From: Chromobacterium paludis
Lineage (GTDB): Bacteria; Pseudomonadota; Gammaproteobacteria; Burkholderiales; Chromobacteriaceae
DNA length: 64,000 nucleotides
Direction of reading: 5' to 3'
Assembly (NCBI RefSeq): GCF_008275125.1
Contig: NZ_CP043473.1
Span: 2,852,001-2,916,000, forward strand
Positions 7,712 through 19,904 of this stretch are shown here, piece by piece (positions within the stretch are counted from its first letter, which is position 1; each line of letters begins with the position of its first letter). The translations under genes were made by a program, and so were the position numbers. The notes beneath the pieces are model-generated. The model saw nothing but the letters and a program-made list of their open reading frames with translations. It ran no database searches and was not told the origin of the DNA.

Positions 7712-8623
7712 TTAACCGGCGCCGCTTGCGGCGCGCAAGTCGGCTTCCGCAGCGCCCGCATGATTGACTGCCGCGGTCGACGCTACGCTTCGGCTGGATG
7801 CGGGCTTTTTCAACGTAGCGGCCAGCGGATTCAAACTATCCACCATCGCGCTGGGGATCAGAATCGTCGTGCCGCGCTCCTTGGTGGTCTCATAAATAAT
7901 GTTCATCGCACGCAATTGCAGCGCTGCTGGATGTTCCGCGTAGATATTCGCCGCTTCGACAAACTTACTGGCTATTTCCGCTTCGGCGGAACCCAGAATA
8001 ATCCGGGCCTGTTTTTCCCGCTCGGCCTGCGCCTGGCGAGACATGGCGTCCTGCAGCGCCTCCGGAATGGCGACATCGCGGATTTCCACCGAGCGCACGG
8101 TAATGCCCCATTCCGCCGTTTTCTCTGCGATCTTGCCGCACAGGTCCTGTACCATGTTTTGACGGTCGCTGAGCAGTACCGCCAACATCGAGGAACCTAT
8201 CATTTCGCGCAGCGAAGTCTGCGCGACTCGATCAATCGCCTGGCTATAGTCGGTGATGGCCAAGGCCGCTTTTTTCGCGTCATGCACATGCCAGAAGATG
8301 ATCGCGTCCACATTCACCGGCACCGTGTCGCGGGTCAGCGCCTGCTCGGCATTGAAGGCAGTGGTCTGGATTCTTTCATCAATGGTGGCTACCACGCGGT
8401 CCACCACCGGGATGATCAAAAACAGGCCCGGACCATTCACGCCGCGCAACTTGCCGGCACGCAGCACCACGCATTTCTGCCAGGTGTTGGCCATACGCAA
8501 GGATTGCGCCACAATCGCAGCCCCCACCCAGAGTAGGATAGCCAGCAGTAAATAGTCACCAATATAAGCCAGCGCGCCGGAGATGATGAAAGTCGCGACA
8601 ATGAAAGAACTGATGGGGCTCAT
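7712..8623 (-). CDS. SPFH/Band 7 membrane protein, slipin family
   Basis: A 303-residue protein with one hydrophobic N-terminal region (about residues 5-40) and a prohibitin/stomatin-type SPFH domain: VVLRAGKLRGVNGPGLFLI, then IDERIQTT, then VDAIIFWHVHDAKKA, followed by the typical helical stretch VEIRDVAIPEALQDAM and QAQAEREKQARIILGSAEAE. Slipins form oligomers at lipid microdomains and often partner with NfeD or other membrane proteins; no NfeD gene is present here. AAGGAG lies before ATG 8623. First gene of the operon with the desaturase and PHA synthase, divergent from a Crp/Fnr regulator. Confidence 0.85.
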   Translation of the reverse strand: MSPISSFIVATFIISGALAYIGDYLLLAILLWVGAAIVAQSLRMANTWQKCVVLRAGKLRGVNGPGLFLIIPVVDRVVATIDERIQTTAFNAEQALTRDTVPVNVDAIIFWHVHDAKKAALAITDYSQAIDRVAQTSLREMIGSSMLAVLLSDRQNMVQDLCGKIAEKTAEWGITVRSVEIRDVAIPEALQDAMSRQAQAEREKQARIILGSAEAEIASKFVEAANIYAEHPAALQLRAMNIIYETTKERGTTILIPSAMVDSLNPLAATLKKPASSRSVASTAAVNHAGAAEADLRAASGAG

Positions 8624-8873
8624 GGCGGCACTCCTTGCCTAAGGTTTGAACGCATGTGCTGACTGCGCTTAAGCATCTGCGCTTTTGCCATGCCCCATCT
8701 GTACGCTGTCATACATAGGAATGAATATTGAGGCCTTGTGTCATTTCAAACACATCGCCGCTCCGGGACGCACAACACATTAGACAGGGAGAATGACGGC
8801 CCGTCCCTCTTGCCTGCGACTCGCTTTCAGCAATGCGTTTTTCTTCCATAATGGCTTGAAGACTGGAAAAGAC

Positions 8874-9593
8874 ATGATCAGCAATGATGACCCCAGGCGG
8901 AATGGCTTGCTCGCAAACCTGCCCGAACTCGAATGGCAAAGATTGGCCCCGCAGCTGGAGCCTGTGGAAATGCCATTGGGAAAGGTGCTGTACGAACCTG
9001 GCTGCACGCTTAGCCACATCTACTTTCCAACCACGGCCATCGTCTCGCTGCTCTACGTGATGGAGGACGGCGCCTCTGCGGAAATCGCCGTCGTCGGCCT
9101 TGAGGGGGTTGTCGGCATTGCCTTGTTCATGGGCGGCGAAACGACGCCGAGCCGCGCGGTGGTGCAAAGCGCCGGCCAGGGCTACCGACTGAGGGCCGAA
9201 ATTTTAAAGGATGAATTCAAACGCGCGGGCTCGATGATGCATCTGCTGCTGCGCTACACCCAGGCATTAATCACCCAGATGGGACAAACCGCCGTATGCA
9301 ATCGACATCACTCGCTGGATCAACAACTGTGCCGCTGGCTACTGCTGAGCCTGGATCGGCTGCAAGGCAATGAGTTGGTCATGACGCAGGAGCTGATCGC
9401 CAATATGCTGGGCGTGCGTCGCGAGGGCGTCACTGAGGCCGCGCTTAAGTTGCAGAAAGCTGGACTGATCCACTATGCGCGCGGCCATATCACCATTGTG
9501 GATCGAGACGGACTGGAAAAGCGCACTTGCGAATGCTACGACGTCGTGAGAAAAGAGTATCAACGCTTGTTGAACGCGCCGCTATCTCAGTAA
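8874..9593 (+). CDS. Crp/Fnr-family transcriptional regulator
   Basis: A 239-residue regulator with an N-terminal cyclic-nucleotide-binding-like beta barrel (about 15-120; LGKVLYEPGCTLSHIYFP, AEIAVVGLEGVVGI) and a C-terminal winged helix (MTQELIANMLGVRREGVTEA, recognition helix about 180-195). There is no N-terminal Cys cluster, so it is not an oxygen-sensing FNR; the ligand is unknown. This group is typical of small Crp/Fnr proteins in betaproteobacteria next to stress or metabolic genes. ATG 8874 is chosen because the barrel follows directly; the ribosome binding site is weak (GGAAAAG), and an upstream frame to 8793 exists. It is divergent from the slipin operon across 250 bases and is a reasonable candidate to control it. 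Confidence 0.85.
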   Translation: MISNDDPRRNGLLANLPELEWQRLAPQLEPVEMPLGKVLYEPGCTLSHIYFPTTAIVSLLYVMEDGASAEIAVVGLEGVVGIALFMGGETTPSRAVVQSAGQGYRLRAEILKDEFKRAGSMMHLLLRYTQALITQMGQTAVCNRHHSLDQQLCRWLLLSLDRLQGNELVMTQELIANMLGVRREGVTEAALKLQKAGLIHYARGHITIVDRDGLEKRTCECYDVVRKEYQRLLNAPLSQ

Positions 9594-9659
9594 GCCTGAT
9601 GGCGTTGACTGGGCGGCATCGCGCAACAAGCGGCGCGCTGCCTGACAAGACAGGTACAC

Positions 9660-12341
<2,682 letters not shown>

Positions 12342-12423
12342 GAGGAACTCCGGTGAGAAGGCCGACAGCAACGATACAGGCGAGATCAGCTTTGACTATG
12401 ACTCATAAATAGAGTTCTACCAG

Positions 12424-13824
12424 ATGGAGCCAATCAAGATGAGCAAAGCACAACGTGCGGAGACCGATAGCTTCGGCCCGATTGACGTGGCAGAGAGCGC
12501 GCTATGGGGCGCGCAGACCCAGCGCTCGCTTGAACACTTTGCGATTTCCAGCGAGCGAATGCCGCCGGAACTGATTCTGGCGCTGGCTATGGTGAAGCGC
12601 GCGGCGGCGCTCGCCAATCAGGAGCTAGGGCTACTGAACGAGGCTAAAGCCCAGGCAATCGTCACCGCCTCGGATGAAGTGCTGGCAAATCAGCACAGCA
12701 AGCAATTCCCCTTGTCGCTTTGGCAGACCGGCTCTGGGACCCAGACCAATATGAACCTGAACGAAGTGTTGGCCAATCGCGCCTCAGAATTGCTGGGCGG
12801 AAAACGCGGCCCGTCGCGGCTGGTTCACGCAAATGACGAGGTCAATCTCGGCCAGTCGTCCAATGATGTGTTTCCCACCGCGATGCATGTGGCGGCGGTG
12901 ATCGGACTGAATCATAGGCTGCAGCCCAGCCTGGCTCGGCTGCGGCAGGCGTTAGAGGAAAAGTCGCTCGAATTCGCCGACATCATCAAAATCGGCCGCA
13001 CCCACCTTCAGGATGCCACGCCGCTGACGCTGGGCCAGGAAATTTCAGGCTGGGCCGCCCAGCTGCAACATGCTGAACAGGCGCTTCAGCTCAGCCTGCC
13101 GGCGCTGTGCCAATTGGCGATAGGCGGCACCGCGGTCGGCACCGGCCTCAATACCCATCCGCACTTTGGTGCCAAGGTGGCGGACATTCTGTCAACTCAG
13201 ACTCACTTGCCGTTTGCGAGCGCCGACAACAAGTTCGCCGCATTGGCCTGTCATGATGCGCTCACTTCAGCCCATGGGGCGCTGAAAACCTTGGCCGCCT
13301 CGTTAATGAAGATAGCTAACGACATCCGCTGGCTCGCCTCCGGCCCGCGATGTGGCTTGGGCGAGCTGGCGCTCCCGGAAAATGAGCCAGGCAGCTCCAT
13401 CATGCCGGGCAAGGTCAACCCTACGCAATGCGAAGCCGTCACCATGCTATGCTGCCAAGTGATGGGCAACGATGTAGCGATCTCCATCGGCGCGGCCTCA
13501 GGCAATTTCGAACTCAATGTATTCAAGCCGCTAATCGCGCACAATTTCCTTCAAAGCGTACGCCTGCTGACCGATGGCATGGCCAGCTTGCGCCAACACT
13601 GCGTGCAGGGCATGCAGGCCAGGCGCGAGCGTATCGGCCAACTGTTGGAGCAGTCTCTGATGCTTGCCACCGCGCTCAATCCCCATATCGGCTATGACAA
13701 GGCAGCCGCCATCGCCCGGCACGCTCATCAGTGCGGCGGCACGCTGAGGCAATCTGCGCTGGAGTTAGGCTATCTCAGCGGAGAACAGTTTGATGCCTGG
13801 GTCAAGCCGCAGGATATGATATAA
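12424..13824 (+). CDS. fumC: Fumarate hydratase class II
   Basis: A 466-residue iron-independent fumarase of the fumarase/aspartase superfamily, converting fumarate to malate. The signature [16 protein letters not shown] is intact, as are [22 protein letters not shown] and [17 protein letters not shown], which form the active site shared between subunits. Two in-frame starts are possible: ATG 12424 or ATG 12439, the latter with GGAG at better spacing. The gene is divergent from acnA; aconitase A and fumarase C together suggest an oxidant-tolerant TCA module, by analogy with E. coli acnA and fumC. It is somewhat less GC-rich than the core genes to the right. Confidence 0.96.
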   Translation: MEPIKMSKAQRAETDSFGPIDVAESALWGAQTQRSLEHFAISSERMPPELILALAMVKRAAALANQELGLLNEAKAQAIVTASDEVLANQHSKQFPLSLWQTGSGTQTNMNLNEVLANRASELLGGKRGPSRLVHANDEVNLGQSSNDVFPTAMHVAAVIGLNHRLQPSLARLRQALEEKSLEFADIIKIGRTHLQDATPLTLGQEISGWAAQLQHAEQALQLSLPALCQLAIGGTAVGTGLNTHPHFGAKVADILSTQTHLPFASADNKFAALACHDALTSAHGALKTLAASLMKIANDIRWLASGPRCGLGELALPENEPGSSIMPGKVNPTQCEAVTMLCCQVMGNDVAISIGAASGNFELNVFKPLIAHNFLQSVRLLTDGMASLRQHCVQGMQARRERIGQLLEQSLMLATALNPHIGYDKAAAIARHAHQCGGTLRQSALELGYLSGEQFDAWVKPQDMI

Positions 13825-13980
13825 AAAATGCATAGTTTATAACTTTTTCAACAAAAAACCGCTAATTGCTCCTAAACTGCTGCTTAGGCGAGCCTGGGAA
13901 AACCTATTAGGGCTTATCGCAAAATCCGGGCTCGCCTAGGCTTTGTGGGCTGACCACATGAGCACATCTGCCCCGTAGCA

Positions 13981-14290
13981 GTGCCGAAGCACCAGGAAAG
14001 CCTACAAGCAAGCCCTGATACGGCGTGGCACCTGTCCATCTGGCTGAATAGCAGCATGATGTGGCAGACAAGGCCACAGAGGATGCTAACCCAAACGCAG
14101 ACCTACAATGATGCGGCCATTACGGTCTGTTTAACCATCAAGAATCCGTTTGGGCTGGCGTTAAGACAGACCATCGGTTTCATCCAAAGTCTGTTCAAGC
14201 CGACAGGCCCGGGCTTGAGCCTCCCGAACGACTGCCCCCTGTTTTGGCGTCAGCAAACGCTGCAAGTCAGCATTCCCCATAACAAGAGTA
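13981..14290 (+). pseudogene. Decayed IS5-family transposase fragment
   Basis: Two frames together spell the start of an IS5-type transposase. From 13994 one frame reads RKAYKQALIRRG; from 14029 the next frame continues LSIWLNSSMMWQT, then YNDAAITVCLTIKNPFGLALRQTIGFIQSL and a C-terminal RQQTLQVSIPH before homology is lost near 14290. The break at about 14029 is a single-frame shift. The DDE catalytic core is absent. An inverted pair AGGCGAGCC / GGCTCGCCT at about 13886-13940 may be the old IS end or a fumC-side structure. Non-functional remnant. Confidence 0.65.
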
Positions 14291-14888
14291 AGCGCATTGC
14301 ATCCAGCCTGCATGAGCGGCAGCAGCGCTTTAGATAGCAAGACACGCAATGCGGCGTTTACGCCGCGTGATGCCACGGGGCGTATCCCCATGCGACGATA
14401 GAAAGGAATTTCACTGGGCAAGTACTCGGCACAAGACTCCCCAGGCCCCAACAGGACAATCAGGAAACGCTGAAGCAACTGCCATCGCCGCAATTTGATG
14501 GAAATCAAGATGTATTGCTTCAAACTGCAGGGAAAAGCATGATGATCCGGCGCTTCGATGGCCAAGAGACAGCGAGGCAAGTTAGTAGAAGCGCTTCAGC
14601 ATGCAGGGTAGTAGCGGCATAAATCTGTTCTAGAAAAGAGGAGAGTCATCTTGCTTTGGACTTATGAAACAGAGTCTCCCAGAAATGAAACCATGCACAA
14701 AAAATCGAAATTCATTAAAGCAAAGTCATTCATCAACTGAACCGTTCTACTTTAAATATCGTCCCTATTTTACTTGACTATTGAAACTGACAACATAAAA
14801 CGCCTTACCACTCTATCAAACTGGAAGAGTGAGCCCTGAATGCGGAAATTTTAAACACTCAATTACGCTCACCGCCAAGGAGGTATGA
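14291..14888. other. Gap without a recognisable gene
   Basis: About 600 bases. A leftward open frame at 14161-14580 (139 codons) overlaps the transposase remnant antiparallel and has no recognisable domain or good ribosome binding site, so I do not call it. From 14640 the sequence is AT-rich and should hold the promoter of the diguanylate cyclase gene; AAGGAGG at its right end is that gene's ribosome binding site. Confidence 0.4.
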
Positions 14889-15845
14889 ATGGACCTGCCT
14901 TCCATATTCAATAGAAAAAATACTATCGACTGTGACCCGTATAAAAAATGGTCAATTCAAGCCAGGCTTCGATTGGCGGACTCTCTTTTCACAAACACTA
15001 GCGAAGGGATATGCATCACTGACAACAATCAAAAAGTGTTAGAAATCAATCAAGCGCTTTGCCAAATCACGGGATTTAGCAATGAAGAAATTCTAGGCAA
15101 TACACCTAAAATTTTCGCATCTGAAATTCATAGCAGACATTTTTTTGCGACCATGTGGCAAGAAATATACAAGCAAGGACAATGGCAAGGGGAAGTCTGG
15201 AATCGACATCACAACGGCAGCTTGTATGCCATACGACTTAGCATTTCAGCAGTTTATGATTCATATCGAAAAATAACTCATTACGTCGGAATTATGGGAG
15301 ACATAACCCAACAGAAACTGGATTTAGCTGCAGTCACTCAAAACGCTCACATTGACTCACTAACAGGCCTTCCCAATCGACTACTTTTCAAAGACAGATT
15401 TCTTCAGGCCATCTCCCAAGCGGATCGAAATAAAACACAGCTTGCCGTTTGCTTTTTAGACCTAGATAATTTTAAAATTATCAATGACCAGCATGGCCAT
15501 CATAGTGGTGATATCGTTTTAAAAGAGGTTGCTAATCGCTTATCAATTACAATCAGAGCTGGAGATACTGCTGCCAGACTGGGGGGAGATGAATTTGTTT
15601 TATTGCTGTCGGGACTAAAAAAATGGTCTGAATGCCTTATGATTTTAAAAAGAATAACAGATACCATACGCCAACCAATCAATTTTGATGGCAACATTAC
15701 CATCCCCAAAGCAAGTATGGGAGTCGCTATTTACCCATTGGATGCAAGCGATCCTGAAATTTTAGTAGCTCTCGCGGATTCCGCAATGTATCGAGCAAAA
15801 AAATCGGGAGGAAACCAAATAGCCTATCATTTCAAAAAAGACTAG
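14889..15845 (+). CDS. PAS-GGDEF diguanylate cyclase
   Basis: A 318-residue soluble signalling protein. Residues 30-140 form a PAS domain (ITDNNQKVLEINQALCQITG, followed by a PAC-like YVGIMGDIT). Residues 155-318 form a GGDEF domain that makes cyclic-di-GMP: DSLTGLPNR, DLDNFKIIND, and an intact GGDEF at 232-236. An RxxD inhibitory site (RAGD, 223-226) lies exactly five residues before it, so product inhibition is expected. No membrane segment is present. GGAGG lies just upstream of ATG 14889. The gene is AT-rich and stands alone between two transposase remnants, suggesting recent acquisition; the PAS ligand is unknown. Confidence 0.92.
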   Translation: MDLPSIFNRKNTIDCDPYKKWSIQARLRLADSLFTNTSEGICITDNNQKVLEINQALCQITGFSNEEILGNTPKIFASEIHSRHFFATMWQEIYKQGQWQGEVWNRHHNGSLYAIRLSISAVYDSYRKITHYVGIMGDITQQKLDLAAVTQNAHIDSLTGLPNRLLFKDRFLQAISQADRNKTQLAVCFLDLDNFKIINDQHGHHSGDIVLKEVANRLSITIRAGDTAARLGGDEFVLLLSGLKKWSECLMILKRITDTIRQPINFDGNITIPKASMGVAIYPLDASDPEILVALADSAMYRAKKSGGNQIAYHFKKD

Positions 15846-15915
15846 TTAATTGAATAAGGACATTCAATGAATGGGTATATTTTATTTTACAAACAGATAT
15901 CAGATTGATGGTAAA

Positions 15916-16673
15916 TCAGATAGCTAAATTCTGGCAGACTGCTACTTCCATTGGCTTGCCATCGGCGCGGCCATTGACCTCGGACACCGAGACGTCCACA
16001 ACCAGGCCGTTGCGGTTCTCGGTCAGGATATGGGCCATATGGCACAAGCGGCTGGCGTCGCCGGCGCTCTTGCAGGCCAGTCGCGCTTCCGAATCGGTTC
16101 GCGATTGATGCGTCTGGTTGCTTCGCTTCTCGCCCCGGAAATCGACGTCCGGGTTGCGCCCTGCGGGTGGGGACGTGTCGTCATCCTGGTGAACAAAGCT
16201 TTTGTGCGAAGCCCAGGCATCGATCAGCGTGCCTCGACGCTGAAATGTTCGTCGCTGGTGAGCTTGCCCCACTCGGCCAGGCTGCGTACGCGAATGAAGA
16301 AGGCGCGGGCGACGTCTTCGGTAAACAAGCGGTCGCGATTTTGCGAGAAGGTCGAGTGATCCCATACGCGGGCATCGGCGGAAAGGCCGACGAACCAGCG
16401 AAACAGCAGGTTATAGTCCAGTTGCTCGACCAGCAGCCGCTCGGAGCGGATGGTGTAGAGCACTTGCAGCAGGGAGGCGCGCAGCAGATGTTCAGGCGGA
16501 ATCGAAGGCCGCCCGACGCGGGAATATAAGCCGTCGAATACCTCATTCATCGAGCCGAGCACCAGGTCGACCATCTGGCGGATCTTGCGCAGCGGGTGAT
16601 TGGCCGGGATGCGATCTTCCAGCTGGATGTAGCTGAACAGATTGGTCTGCGTGTCGTTGCGGACGCCTCTCAT
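15916..16673 (-). pseudogene. Frameshifted IS5-type transposase
   Basis: Starting at ATG 16673 the frame reads a transposase N-terminus (YIQLEDRIPANHPLRKIR, VGRPSIPPEHLLRASLLQ, WFVGLSADARVWDHSTFSQN). It ends at a stop just after DEHFSVEAR. A second frame continues the same protein with GTLIDAWASHKSF, NPDVDFRGEKRSNQTHQSRT and CHMAHILTENRNGLVVDV to 15916. Homologous proteins read ...SVDGTLIDAWA, so one base was lost near 16231-16236. The C-terminal third, including the last catalytic residue, is missing. At the upstream side the sequence GTTTTTCAACGGCCTG (to about 16745) resembles an IS terminal repeat. Not active. Confidence 0.8.
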
Positions 16674-16745
16674 CGGGTGCTTTCGCGGTTCGTTGGATGT
16701 TGATGATTATACCAAATGAATGGTTGTTGGTTTTTCAACGGCCTG
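15916..16745 (-). mobile_element. Truncated IS5-family insertion sequence
   Basis: Transposase pseudogene plus its upstream terminal sequence (outer end near 16745, reading CAGGCCGTTGAAAAA on the minus strand). The other end is lost: transposase similarity stops near 15960 and AT-rich host sequence follows. No target duplication could be established. Confidence 0.6.
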
Positions 16746-16820
16746 CTAGTAATGAGTAGCATCATTTAATAGAACCATTCGATATAGGTCAAGAAAAATC
16801 TGTTCACCCCATGCAATCGA

Positions 16821-17429
16821 TCAAAACTTCAAATTATTGCTACAGCCAAAGGTACGAACCTTAATCGGCATCGTACCCATTGCCACCAAATCACGATTAA
16901 TTGCAGATCGTACTTGATTATCGTCTTTGGCAAGATATGGGATAACGATATTGCAGAGATTGTGCAGCTCTTCTTCGCTATCTAGACGTATACGCCCAAC
17001 GCCAAGGTAACGGTACTGTTGCTTATTTCGATTGCAGTTGTTGTAACACCCCTTCCCTTCCGTGATAGTCATCCAATACTCACCAATCTGATCACCATAG
17101 TACGCATCCGCCTGAACCTTATCGGCATTAAACACAAACAAGCAGTGGTAGTGATAGCCAGCCTCTTCCGTGTACTCCAAAGCCCATACCCAACCCAGGC
17201 AATGTTCAAAGATGCTAGGCTTCCCACGACGATTGTTCCAAAGCCTTGTCTTGTATTCCTGAATCTCAAAAACAGACATGCCCTGCTGAAACTGGTCTCT
17301 TATCAGAAAGTCCACACGCACTGCCATGACTCTCTTGTAGCCATTACGTTTGCAGTTCAAGATGAAATTGATCGCACTCTGGCAATTTACCTCAGAAAAT
17401 TCATAGTCAGGTTGAAAAGAAATATTCAT
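16821..17429 (-). CDS. Inovirus Gp2-like (YagK/YfjJ-type) replication-associated protein
   Basis: A 202-residue protein. Residues 80-105 carry LGWVWALEYTEEAGYHYHCL, then FVFN; further on are YWMTITEGKGCYNNCNRN and VRSAINRDLVAMGTMP. This pattern matches the inovirus Gp2 / YagK_YfjJ C-terminal family, found in filamentous phages, satellites and cryptic elements and thought to act in replication. ATG 17429 has GGGA upstream, and starts further up are less likely. The composition is AT-rich. It lies in the same direction as the AlpA-like and DUF3987 genes but is separated from them by a terminator and 560 bases, so it probably has its own promoter. The H-x-H in YHYHC could bind metal as in HUH nucleases (inference). 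Confidence 0.72.
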   Translation of the reverse strand: MNISFQPDYEFSEVNCQSAINFILNCKRNGYKRVMAVRVDFLIRDQFQQGMSVFEIQEYKTRLWNNRRGKPSIFEHCLGWVWALEYTEEAGYHYHCLFVFNADKVQADAYYGDQIGEYWMTITEGKGCYNNCNRNKQQYRYLGVGRIRLDSEEELHNLCNIVIPYLAKDDNQVRSAINRDLVAMGTMPIKVRTFGCSNNLKF

Positions 17430-17980
17430 GGAAATCCCTTTATTTGCTCCTCTCAATAAATAGGGATAACAAATAATAATTTAACTTGCTTATTAATGAC
17501 CCATGGCTTGTCAATTACTGCCATGGCTTTGATTATCAAGACAGCTGCCTAGGCAAGCACCTCTCTTCTTAATGAAAAGAAATGAATAATCCAATAATAA
17601 ACATATACCAGAATGAACTACATTAAAAAATGCAGGAACTCCTTGTATGAAGATGTCAAAAATGTCCTCAGGGCGGGCAATTAATAAAACAGGTTAATAT
17701 ACAGAGTTATTAGCTTCCATTTCTAGTTTAATCAAAAAAATAGCTACTATTGCGAGACCTCATCCTCGCAGAATTATTTAACAACTAGTAAACCAGCCAA
17801 CCCGCAGCGGCGTCAATCCCCAAAAATTAATATCAGACTCACTTGCCCAGGAATATACGCTGCTCCATCCAAGTCAACGCGGCATTCACCATGTTTTTTG
17901 TTGCGCATTCGCACATATCAAAAAAGAACTGGATCAGAATTCGGTATTTAGCTTAATGTGGATAAAGCATCGGAATGAGG
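17430..17980. other. AT-rich gap inside the element
   Basis: About 550 bases with no convincing frame. A direct repeat CCATGGCTT occurs twice near 17501-17526. The Gp2-like gene's promoter should lie at its left end, but I cannot choose a sigma-70 match with confidence. Confidence 0.35.
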
Positions 17981-18014
17981 CAAAAAAAAACCGGCAACCA
18001 TCAAGGTCACCGGT
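17981..18014 (-). terminator. Intrinsic terminator after DUF3987 gene
   Basis: On the minus strand AACCGGTGACC pairs with GGTTGCCGGTT (18014-18004 with 17998-17988, two G-U pairs) and nine T residues follow (17989-17981). It lies 64 bases after the DUF3987 stop. Confidence 0.8.
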
Positions 18015-18077
18015 TGAGATCTGCCAGCGCCGCCTGCGCCGCTGCGGCCAGACCGCAGCTGGCGCAATCGCGCAGGA

Positions 18078-19583
18078 TCAGAAGGTAGGCTTGCAGCGGG
18101 AGGTGCGATAGGTATTCAATGCCATGTTCAGCGCTACTGGATCACCGTAGAGATTAGGCATCATGTCGATCAAACCTATCTTCCCTACCAACCACTCCTT
18201 AATCCAACCACGCTGCCGCAGCACGCCAAGCGCCCGCTCCAAACGCGCTTTGTCGCGCAACTCGCTCAGCACATGCTTGCGGATGTCGTTCTTGACCAAG
18301 TAGCGGTTGCAACGCTTCTGGGCGAACTGGTGCAACCACGGTTGCAGTCTATCCGCGTCCTGCTGTTCCTGCGGGTACTCCGGCGGCGGCACAAAGACGC
18401 GGATGTACTCATTGATGTACCAGGTCATCACGGCATAGGCTCGCTCCAGCATGTCCAGGCTGATGATGGTATGACCGCTTTCGAAATACTCGAACACGCC
18501 TGCCAATCTAGCCAAGTGGCGCGGCGTCTTGGCCGCGCAATCCTTCACATTCGCCAAGCTCTGGCCAGGACGCATGGCAACCTCAATTTGCTCGCGTATC
18601 TGATGGTAACGCCGGGCCGCTTCCGGGCTAAAGGTCAAGACGCGTTTTTCCAGCAAGGGCTCGCCATCAGCAGTTATGCTGTCTTGCAAACACTGCGTCA
18701 CACGATCATGAAAACCGCTCAGCTCTTGCGGATCGATTTCGATCGGACCCACATAACGGTCGCCTTGATTGTTGTCGGGGCGGCATACCAGAAAGCGAGA
18801 CATCGCTCCCAGTTCGCGCGCTTCCTGTCCACTGCGCTCCATGTATCGCTCAAAGGGGCCAGGTTGAATCGCCAGAATCAGTGCCACGCGGGGATCTTGC
18901 ACGAACATGGGCTTGTCCCGCGAAACCCGCTCAATGGACAGCGATTGAATCTCCCAGCGCTGATTGAGCATCGCCATCGCCTGCCCCATATGGCCGTTGA
19001 AGTAGCTGGCGGCTTCATCGTTTACCAAGCTCGCATTCGGCCAGTGATCGCACAGCCCCTGGCAGAAGGCTTCAGGCGTGGCATCTTGATAGGTCAGCAT
19101 GGTCTTGCGTGGACGCTTCGGCTCTTCCGCCATATGCTGGGTCAAGCGCTGCTTGCAGGCATGCATGTCCCCTCCTTTCCGAACCACCTTGCGCAATGCC
19201 TGTTCGTACTCGGCCCGTTCCAGATCCCATGCACGATGTTCTGCTTGGAAGTCTGCCATCGCTTGCTCATACTGCCGATGCCTTGCATTTTCAAATTCAA
19301 CCAGCGGCTTGCGCATCATATTCAAAGAAGGCGTTTTCCCCACGCCCGTGTCGGCAATGATCAACACCCAGTTCGACAGAGGGCAAAGCGGCCCATTCGG
19401 GATCTGCACGCTGCCCAGGCCTTGCAGGGCTTCGGACATGACTGCGATGCCCAGCGTAGCCACCATCGAGTCCGGTGCTTGAATCAGTGCTTGCGTAGCA
19501 CAAACCGCACTCTGGAGCTTCTTCGGCAAGGTCAGCATAGGAAAGTAGCTTTGGCGCGGCAGGGAAGAATTGCTAGGTTTCAT
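18078..19583 (-). CDS. DUF3987 (YfjI-type) P-loop protein
   Basis: A 501-residue protein with a Walker A motif (IADTGVGKT, about 76-84) in a RecA-like fold, a charged coiled segment (about 100-150), and a long C-terminal half with helical and winged-helix-like parts. It matches the DUF3987/YfjI family found in prophage-like and satellite elements, where members are thought to be helicase- or primase-associated replication proteins. ATG 19583 has AAAGGG upstream and overlaps the stop of the AlpA-like gene by 4 bases (ATGA), so the two are translationally coupled. The longer frame to 19817 is mostly antiparallel noise. Replication role is inferred from family and context. Confidence 0.8.
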   Translation of the reverse strand: MKPSNSSLPRQSYFPMLTLPKKLQSAVCATQALIQAPDSMVATLGIAVMSEALQGLGSVQIPNGPLCPLSNWVLIIADTGVGKTPSLNMMRKPLVEFENARHRQYEQAMADFQAEHRAWDLERAEYEQALRKVVRKGGDMHACKQRLTQHMAEEPKRPRKTMLTYQDATPEAFCQGLCDHWPNASLVNDEAASYFNGHMGQAMAMLNQRWEIQSLSIERVSRDKPMFVQDPRVALILAIQPGPFERYMERSGQEARELGAMSRFLVCRPDNNQGDRYVGPIEIDPQELSGFHDRVTQCLQDSITADGEPLLEKRVLTFSPEAARRYHQIREQIEVAMRPGQSLANVKDCAAKTPRHLARLAGVFEYFESGHTIISLDMLERAYAVMTWYINEYIRVFVPPPEYPQEQQDADRLQPWLHQFAQKRCNRYLVKNDIRKHVLSELRDKARLERALGVLRQRGWIKEWLVGKIGLIDMMPNLYGDPVALNMALNTYRTSRCKPTF

Positions 19584-19792
19584 GCAGCGTTCCCTTTCAT
19601 CAAACGTTCGACAGCATCTGTAGGCCAGCGCAATTGGCCATTCGGCAGCTTGACTGGCCGAACGCCAAAGTAGCTGCCCGTAGCAGCAAAGCGCTTGCGC
19701 AAAGACTGCGCTCGCATGCCAAGCTGCTCTGCCAACGCATTCGTGGTCAGCATCATACAAGTCGCCGGAAAGTGAATTTGGGTGCTGCTCAT
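19580..19792 (-). CDS. AlpA-like small DNA-binding protein
   Basis: A 70-residue protein with a helix-turn-helix (TTNALAEQLGMRAQSLRKRF, about 16-35) followed by PVKLPNGQLRWPTDAVERLM, the arrangement of MerR-like winged AlpA/excisionase-type proteins, in which the wing reads (P)NG.LRW. Such proteins control integrase or replication genes in satellites. GGAG lies before ATG 19792. Its stop overlaps the DUF3987 start. It lies just downstream of a phased decamer array that it, or the DUF3987 protein, could recognise. Confidence 0.7.
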   Translation of the reverse strand: MSSTQIHFPATCMMLTTNALAEQLGMRAQSLRKRFAATGSYFGVRPVKLPNGQLRWPTDAVERLMKGNAA

Positions 19793-19904
19793 ATTGACTC
19801 CAAGTAGTTGAAAACAAGATCAGCCATCACCTGGAGGGTCGAGAATGCATTGCGCCTTCCTGACCGCTGACTCCATGTGAATCGCTTGGAGGGAACAATA
19901 ATTC

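Noticed and set aside
13886-13940. Possible fumC terminator from AGGCGAGCC / GGCTCGCCT
   Set aside because: The loop would be about 35 bases and no T-run follows; may be an IS end instead.
14161-14580. 139-codon leftward frame
   Set aside because: Overlaps the IS5 remnant antiparallel, no domain, no ribosome binding site.
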